NCBI RefSeq assembly: GCF_020921035.1
Contig: NC_063158.1
Span: 5,562,001 to 5,626,000, forward strand
Source: Rhodamnia argentea
Lineage: Eukaryota > Streptophyta > Magnoliopsida > Myrtales > Myrtaceae
Direction of reading: 5' to 3'
DNA length: 64,000 nt
The notes beneath the pieces were generated by a model that was not told where the DNA came from, did not search any database, and worked only from the letters and a program-made list of their open reading frames with translations. The translations under genes and the position numbers were made by a program. Numbering within the stretch: the first letter of the stretch is position 1; every line of letters begins with the position of its first letter. Of this stretch, positions 58,547-64,000 are shown piece by piece.

Positions 58547-60882
58547 ATTCTCGTACATACATAAGCAATTTCACAGTAAAATGACTCACTTTTTCTTCTT
58601 TAGCCTAGCTGTTGGAAATGTTTCTCGGAATTAAGCCAAAATCTTCGGTTTGTACATCGAGTTAACTGTTAATATTGACGCCTTTACGATGAAACAAGAT
58701 TGAAGATTCAATATTCCAGATCTTGGAGACATACGGGGAATCTAGAGAACAGTTACGTAATGTAGTCTCCATCCATGCATATTGTCCCATGGATCGCCAG
58801 GAGGTCACACTCCTCATAAGAAATGACCACCGCAGGAATTCTTACTATGCCCAAACATGTTGTGCCGCAATTACTATACTCCTCATAAGAAATGACCACC
58901 GCAGGAATTCTTACTCTGCCCAAACATCGTCGTGCCGCAATTACTATACTCCATTTGAGCGATCGCTTCTAGGGTGGTTTTTTTTTTCTCCTCTATCATG
59001 TTTATCTGATGTCCGACAAATCTTAACAAATGATAAAAGTATAATTTTCATAAATCAATGATTAAGACTTACTGAGACACCAAAACGATCTCTCTTCCGG
59101 GCAAATGATATGGATAGTACGTTCTGTTTGGTAAATTGGGTAGTACTGATCTTGCCAGTAGCTATTAGCTAAGCTAAAACCTCCCGATCACGATTAACAT
59201 GTGATATGCCCAAAAATCTTCTATACTTCAACCAGGTTTACAGCAAACAATACACCCAGAAATCCATGTCGCACGGACTCGCTTGTGAAGGCGTTTTTCG
59301 CTTGACACCGGGCCGCGCCCCGACACGCAGTCAACGAAACGGACACGCGTGTCCGAGTGTCGGGAGGTAGCGGGGGAAAAATTTCAACTTTTCTGGGCAA
59401 GAAACGTAAGTGAAACCCGAAAACCCCAAATTGCTAACCTAGTTTGGGCTCTCGTCGTCTCTCGCTCTCGGCTCTGCCTCGCCTCTGCCACGTGTTGTAC
59501 CGTCCCGCCTCGCCTCTGTTTTTCACTGTAACTGCAGAGAGGGAGAGACAGAGAGAGAGAATGGGTTGCAGAAAAGGAGAGAGAAAGGAGTGACCGTTCT
59601 TATCTACTCAAAGTCTACAACCGAACCTAAATCGGAGCCCGAACCTGGGAGATGGACATAGAAACCGCCAGCCACAAAGTTCTTCGCGCATAAAATCTTA
59701 TATAATCCTCGTACATACATGATACATACGGCTTGCCGTAATGGTAATTGTCACATGACTAGCACATGAACGAATTTACTCTCTCTTCGACCCAAAAAAC
59801 AAAAACAACTAGATACTCTCAATTAAATCTATTGAATTTGACAATTCCACTCTCTAACCTAAGGTTTTGTCTAGACTCGCCGTCCTTAATATTAATTTCT
59901 ATGCTGGCCAATACTTCAAACACACTCATAAATTTAATTCAAACATAGTACCTTCCCCAGCTAATGATAGTCCTAGAATATATTTAAATCTGATTAACAA
60001 CGATTGCCCAAATAAATGAACAAAAAATTGGGATATAAGCATCGACGGTCCTTAAATTTTTTTCAATTTAGTTCTAGAATATTTTTTTTATCTAATCAAA
60101 TCCTTAAATTTAATACTCTTTCCCATTTCGAATTGGGCCTTCCGTTAAATATTAAGGAAGAATGTGGCCATATTGTGGTTGCCTGCCGACTTGATTGAAA
60201 AAAGAGCTGAGGGAGATTTAGGGAGGCGAGTCAATCCGACTATACGCTAGGGTGCATTTGTTTTGTGAAAAATAAAGGAGTTAAAAAATATTTTTATGAA
60301 AATAATTACTTATACCGCTTTAAAATATGAAGAAAAGAAAATATTATTGACAATCAAGAAAATGTTTACACATATATTGTTGTCGATAATTGAGATATTT
60401 TATCGACAAAACCATTCTCTGTAAAAAAAAAAAAACTCAAATAATTCATTTGAACATTAATTTATTATGTTAATAAACTTGCTATCAAAATTCTTGTTGG
60501 CCAATAGGCATGCGATCCTATTGATAAAGGGATTGAGGGATAGGAGCGCTAGTATCATTGATGCATAAAGGAATTGGGGGTAGAGACGCTAATTTCATAG
60601 GTGCGGGGTTTCAACTCCAGCGATCTCCAAAAAAGAAGAGCAAAGCATAAAGTAGAGAGAAAAGAGTTAGAGATATATAAAAAAAAAACAAAAATCCTTT
60701 ATCGCAGAAAACATTTGGCTCAAATCTCAGCCGCACAAGTGGCAAAAAGATCTTCCTCGTCATTTCCATTAGGACATCACATTCACTTCGCAAGAGGGAA
60801 ACCTTGATTTCTTTCTCCTTGTACTGACCAAAAGAGCTGCGTCGTTTCGAGTATTTTCCGCACTTGTGTAACTCATTCAAAA
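58547..60882. other. Duplicated SDR flank and spacer, no gene recognised
   Basis: 58547-58830 continues the SDR-flank duplicate interrupted by the CACTA element. A tandem repeat of about 68 bp (ctcctcataagaaatgacca... twice) lies at about 58814-58955. Another copy of the SDR flank sequence (cgcataaaatcttatataat, cctcgtacatac) is at about 59680-59715. The remainder, including a GC-rich stretch at 59270-59520, shows no recognisable gene. Confidence 0.5.
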
Positions 60883-60887
60883 CCGCC

Positions 60888-63336
60888 TGTTGATACCTAA
60901 ATTTTGATTTTTAGAAAATCATTCATAAAAATGAGAGTTATTCATAATTCTCACAAAAAATAATTTTCGTGCATTGCATATTTAATTTTCGTCGGTCAAG
61001 CTAGGGCCGGAGATGAGTCAATTGAGCATGATTCCAACGGACGATTGAGTTAAAATCGACTCGAAAGACATTAGAGAGGGTGCAGAATTTTTTTTTACTA
61101 TAATTTTGGACTCAAAACAGCCCGTTTGAGCTCTTAAAATTGCAAAAAAGCCTTAATTAATTGCCCATTTTATTAGTTAATGTCCAAGTGAGTCCGGAAT
61201 CACAAAACGAGCCCATAAAACATTGAAAAGTAGCCCATTTCGTCCTCCTCATTTATTTGGCCGAAAATTGTACGAGTCTAAGTCCAATAGGATTCCACAA
61301 GATCAGAATTTTCAATCTAACGATCGATATCTAATTGGAGCTTTTGATCTAACGGTTTAAACCCTACAACTCAAAGCCCTAGTTTTCTCTATAAATACAT
61401 CTTTATGCCTACGGTTAGGGGGATTTTTCATTCAGAAAATTGAGATTCACGTGAGATTGAGGGAGACCAAGGAAAAGGCACACACAATCGAGAAAGGGCA
61501 GGTGCGAGAAGAGGAGAATGAGGCGCGTTCGAAGCTGCTGTCCATAGGTGTTTTTGCATTGAATTGGTTCGAGTTTTGTCTCGCGAACTAAGGTAATCCT
61601 TGATACTTTCGACCTTGATTCAAGCATGTTTTGATCTTGTTTTTGCTGCTGTTTCACACTAAAAACCGTCGCTGTTTCATGTTGTTTAATGCTAAAATTC
61701 GTCATGGTTTGATGTCTGATTTTTACTGCCATTAATGATATCAAATTGCTGCTGTTTTTGCCTCTGTTCAATGTTGCTATTCACTTTATTCTCATGCTAT
61801 TTTGCTGCTATTTTCTTGCTGAAATCACTGTTGTTTCAAGTTGAAATTCCCGCTGTTTAGGACGTTTTTGCTGCTATCTTAGGGAGGAAATTCCTGCTGT
61901 TTAGGATGTTTTTGCATGCTGTTAATTGCCGAAATTTGTTGCTGTTCATGTTGATTTTTATTGATTTTCCTGCTGATCTTAGTGCTGAATCAGAAGCTAA
62001 ATTCGTTGCTGTTCGGATCTAAAAAATTTTGTTCTCTAGGCGCTTGATGAAAGTTTTTGCTCGGCACCTATAAATCAATCTGAATTTAAATTCTCTGCCT
62101 TCCGAACCTCGTGCATGTGCGGATTTTGGTGCTTGGTTTTTTTTCTTTTTCTGGCGACTTTTTCTAAATCCGGGGACGTGCTGAAAATCACTTGCTCGTT
62201 TTTTTTATTATTCAATGGACGAGATGACTCGTGGATATTCGGTTGCTTGCCTCGATTTGGTGTCTAGAACTCTGAGATAATTCTGTTCATCCAAAAAAAT
62301 TAGATCGACATTTGACAGATAAGGCAAGATAATGTTTTAAAGGAAATATCTGATATTATCTCATGATTTTCAGAATTGCACATATTTTGAGCAATAATTT
62401 CTTTAGGGAAAAAATATTTAGTGTATCTTATGGATAATCTTCGAATGGTTGGATCTGAATTTTTTTGAAAATCTGAATATTTTGGATAAGATTGCATCCC
62501 GATTGAAAATTTCAAACATATCTTTAAAAATCTAGGAAATTATCTGAAAATTCATCTCAAATCTCAAGAGATAATCTTTCATATTTTAAAAGATATGAAA
62601 TCCTTTGTGGATAGGAACTTATCTCTTTGAAAATTTTCAGAATCACTTAAGGATTTTAAAAATTCAATAAATATTTGCACATTTTAAAACGAAACTGCCT
62701 ATAATGTATGCTCCTGGTGCGTAGTCCCGTCGGAAAATTAAATCATATGCCACGCCCATGATCTTATGGGATGGGATGGTGATTTAAATAGAGAAATTCA
62801 TATTCTGCCATTTGGCGAGAAGGGACGTTGTATTTCTATATATTTATCCGCATACGGGCTCGAATCTTCAAGGATGTAGCGGATAAAATCTCGCTCCGGC
62901 TCGGATCTTCGGGAATGAGAAGATTTATCGGAAAATTGGATTTAAATGTATATTATGGGCATTTTTGTTTAATTTTGTTCAAATTCATCTGTTTCGATTC
63001 AAAAATTTGAAAAAATAAGAAAAAAAAGGGAAAACAAAGCATCAATCAAGAAAAGGCATTTTCATGAAATTTGGTATCGAAAGGGTGTTAATTAAAAATT
63101 AACATAATCAAGTCCCCGAACCCTAAACCTCTGGTCAGCAGAAAATAAAGTATTCTCCCGTACTTTATTTAGGTATCTAATCTACCTACCAAAAAAGATT
63201 AGTGGCGGCTCTTAAATTAAAAATCAAACCTAAGTTGCGAATTGGTAGGGCTTGGGAGAGTCCGTATTAGGTTAGTTAATTCATCTAATTAACCTAATAA
63301 TCCATTAACCTAAAAATTTATTTTTAGGTCGCGACA
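60888..63336. mobile_element. Solo LTR, probably Ty3/Gypsy Tat-like, 2,449 bp, with 5-bp TSD
   Basis: Begins TGTTGATACCTAAATTTTG and ends TTTTTAGGTCGCGACA, i.e. TG...CA. The 5 bases CCGCC occur directly before (60883-60887) and directly after (63337-63341). No internal gag-pol remains, so it is a solo LTR left by recombination between LTRs. The TGTTGATACC start, GTCGCGACA end and great length resemble Tat-lineage LTRs as I remember them. A low-complexity region with many tgctgttt phrases fills 61640-62000. Confidence 0.88.
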
Positions 63337-63454
63337 CCGCCAGCACCGGAAACAAAGTGGTTTACATTCGTGGGTGTCGAAGGATCTGGAGGTTCTTCAA
63401 TCTCTTAAGCAGTGAAAAAGGTTCATAGGTTTTCAACTTGTCTTAAAGCAACTG

Positions 63455-64000
63455 ATGGCAGAGTCTACCAAGAGGTATCTTTTTCATGGTTCAGTGCATA
63501 CTTTCATGTCACAAAATTTTCATTTTTGAGATTTTTCCTCGGGGTGTTTTCAGGTATGCAGTGGTTACGGGTGCAAACAAGGGGATCGGGTTGGAGATAT
63601 GTAGGCAATTGGCTTCGAATGGGATTGTGGCGATATTAACATCTAGAGATGAAAAAAAGGGGACTTGAAGCGGTTCGGAAGCTCCAGGACTCTTCAAGTG
63701 GTCTGTCTGATCACGTTGTTTTTCACCAGCTTGAAATCACTGATCCTGCCAGTGTTTCGTCCCTTGCGAATTTCATCAAGACCCGGTTCGGGAAGCTCGA
63801 CATTCTGGTGTGAAGTCGGAGTCTCTTAGTCATCAACTTCGTGAGATTTTTGGCAGTGATCCAATATGATGAGCTCTGCTGCAAGTGAACAATGCCGGGA
63901 TTGGCGGAGCCGTTGCAGATGGCGAAACCTTAAAGGCTTCTGGTTTCGGAAAGGTAGCTATGAACTGTTTTGAATTAACGCTAGGAGTTTTGATTGTCTT
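63455..64000 (+). pseudogene. SDR114C-type reductase copy, 5' part (runs off the window), with two lesions
   Basis: Exon 1 at 63455-63474 encodes MAESTKR. Exon 2 at 63554-63807 encodes [20 protein letters not shown] and continues to FGKLDIL. Exon 3 at 63885-63953 encodes VNNAGIGGAVADGETLKASG followed by FGK and a GT donor. Structure and phases match the intact minus-strand SDR gene, so they are paralogs in opposite orientation. Two defects are visible: an extra A in the A-run at about 63651-63657 shifts the frame to a stop (DEKKGT then TGA), and the acceptor before exon 3 reads tgcaa instead of tgcag, so the nearest AG is one base too late. The start codon is 118 bp after the solo LTR. The 3' exons are outside the window. 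Confidence 0.85.

Noticed and set aside
59270..59520. GC-rich stretch considered as a gene start
   Set aside because: No sustained coding frame or family match; sits in a duplicated, repeat-rich flank.

Overview
This is nuclear DNA from a flowering plant, most likely a woody core eudicot. The evidence is GT-AG spliced genes with long AT-rich introns, plant-specific gene families (HD-ZIP IV, shaggy-type GSK3, dimeric mitochondrial NAD-malic enzyme, SDR114C-type reductases) and plant transposon families (CACTA, Tork-like Copia, Tat-like solo LTR, hAT MITEs). The repeat style would fit Myrtales such as Eucalyptus or Syzygium, but that is a guess from memory.

Left part (1-34.3 kb) is gene-bearing. 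It holds the last exon of an HD-ZIP IV homeodomain gene (255-647), a repeat-rich 10.8 kb spacer, a 13-exon shaggy-like kinase of the ASK-theta type (11461-16621), a 5-exon membrane RING-H2 E3 ligase (18905-21371), a tRNA-Gly(GCC) on the minus strand (22073-22143), and a 19-exon NAD-malic enzyme beta subunit (26040-34260). By manual splicing, the kinase, RING and malic enzyme genes all join in frame without lesions. The spacers carry two short hAT-type elements with perfect 8-bp target duplications (3176-3929, 5598-5902) and several copies of a fold-back repeat built from about 60-bp subunits around a conserved CACGTG centre.

Right part (35-64 kb) is an SDR reductase cluster broken up by transposons. 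An intact five-exon minus-strand SDR gene (35030-37394) uses a GC-AG intron. Its 5' flank is duplicated next to a broken SDR exon (38021-38175). A 20,102-bp CACTA (En/Spm) element (38445-58546, TSD ATT) has inserted into that duplicated flank, and the unoccupied paralogous site survives at about 37680. The CACTA element, read on the minus strand, contains a decayed TNP2-type transposase, an extra internal block of subterminal repeats, a LINE reverse-transcriptase fragment on the opposite strand, a decayed Transposase_24-type second gene, a captured multi-exon piece of a TFIIA large-subunit gene, and a nested Copia retrotransposon (39596-45190, 719-bp LTRs, TSD TGGAG). Beyond it come a 2,449-bp solo LTR (60888-63336, TSD CCGCC) and, 118 bp downstream, the start of another SDR copy carrying a frameshift and a mutated splice acceptor.

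The most notable content is the TFIIA transduplication inside a datable, nested CACTA element, the paralogous empty site that proves its boundaries, and the G-box-centred fold-back family.
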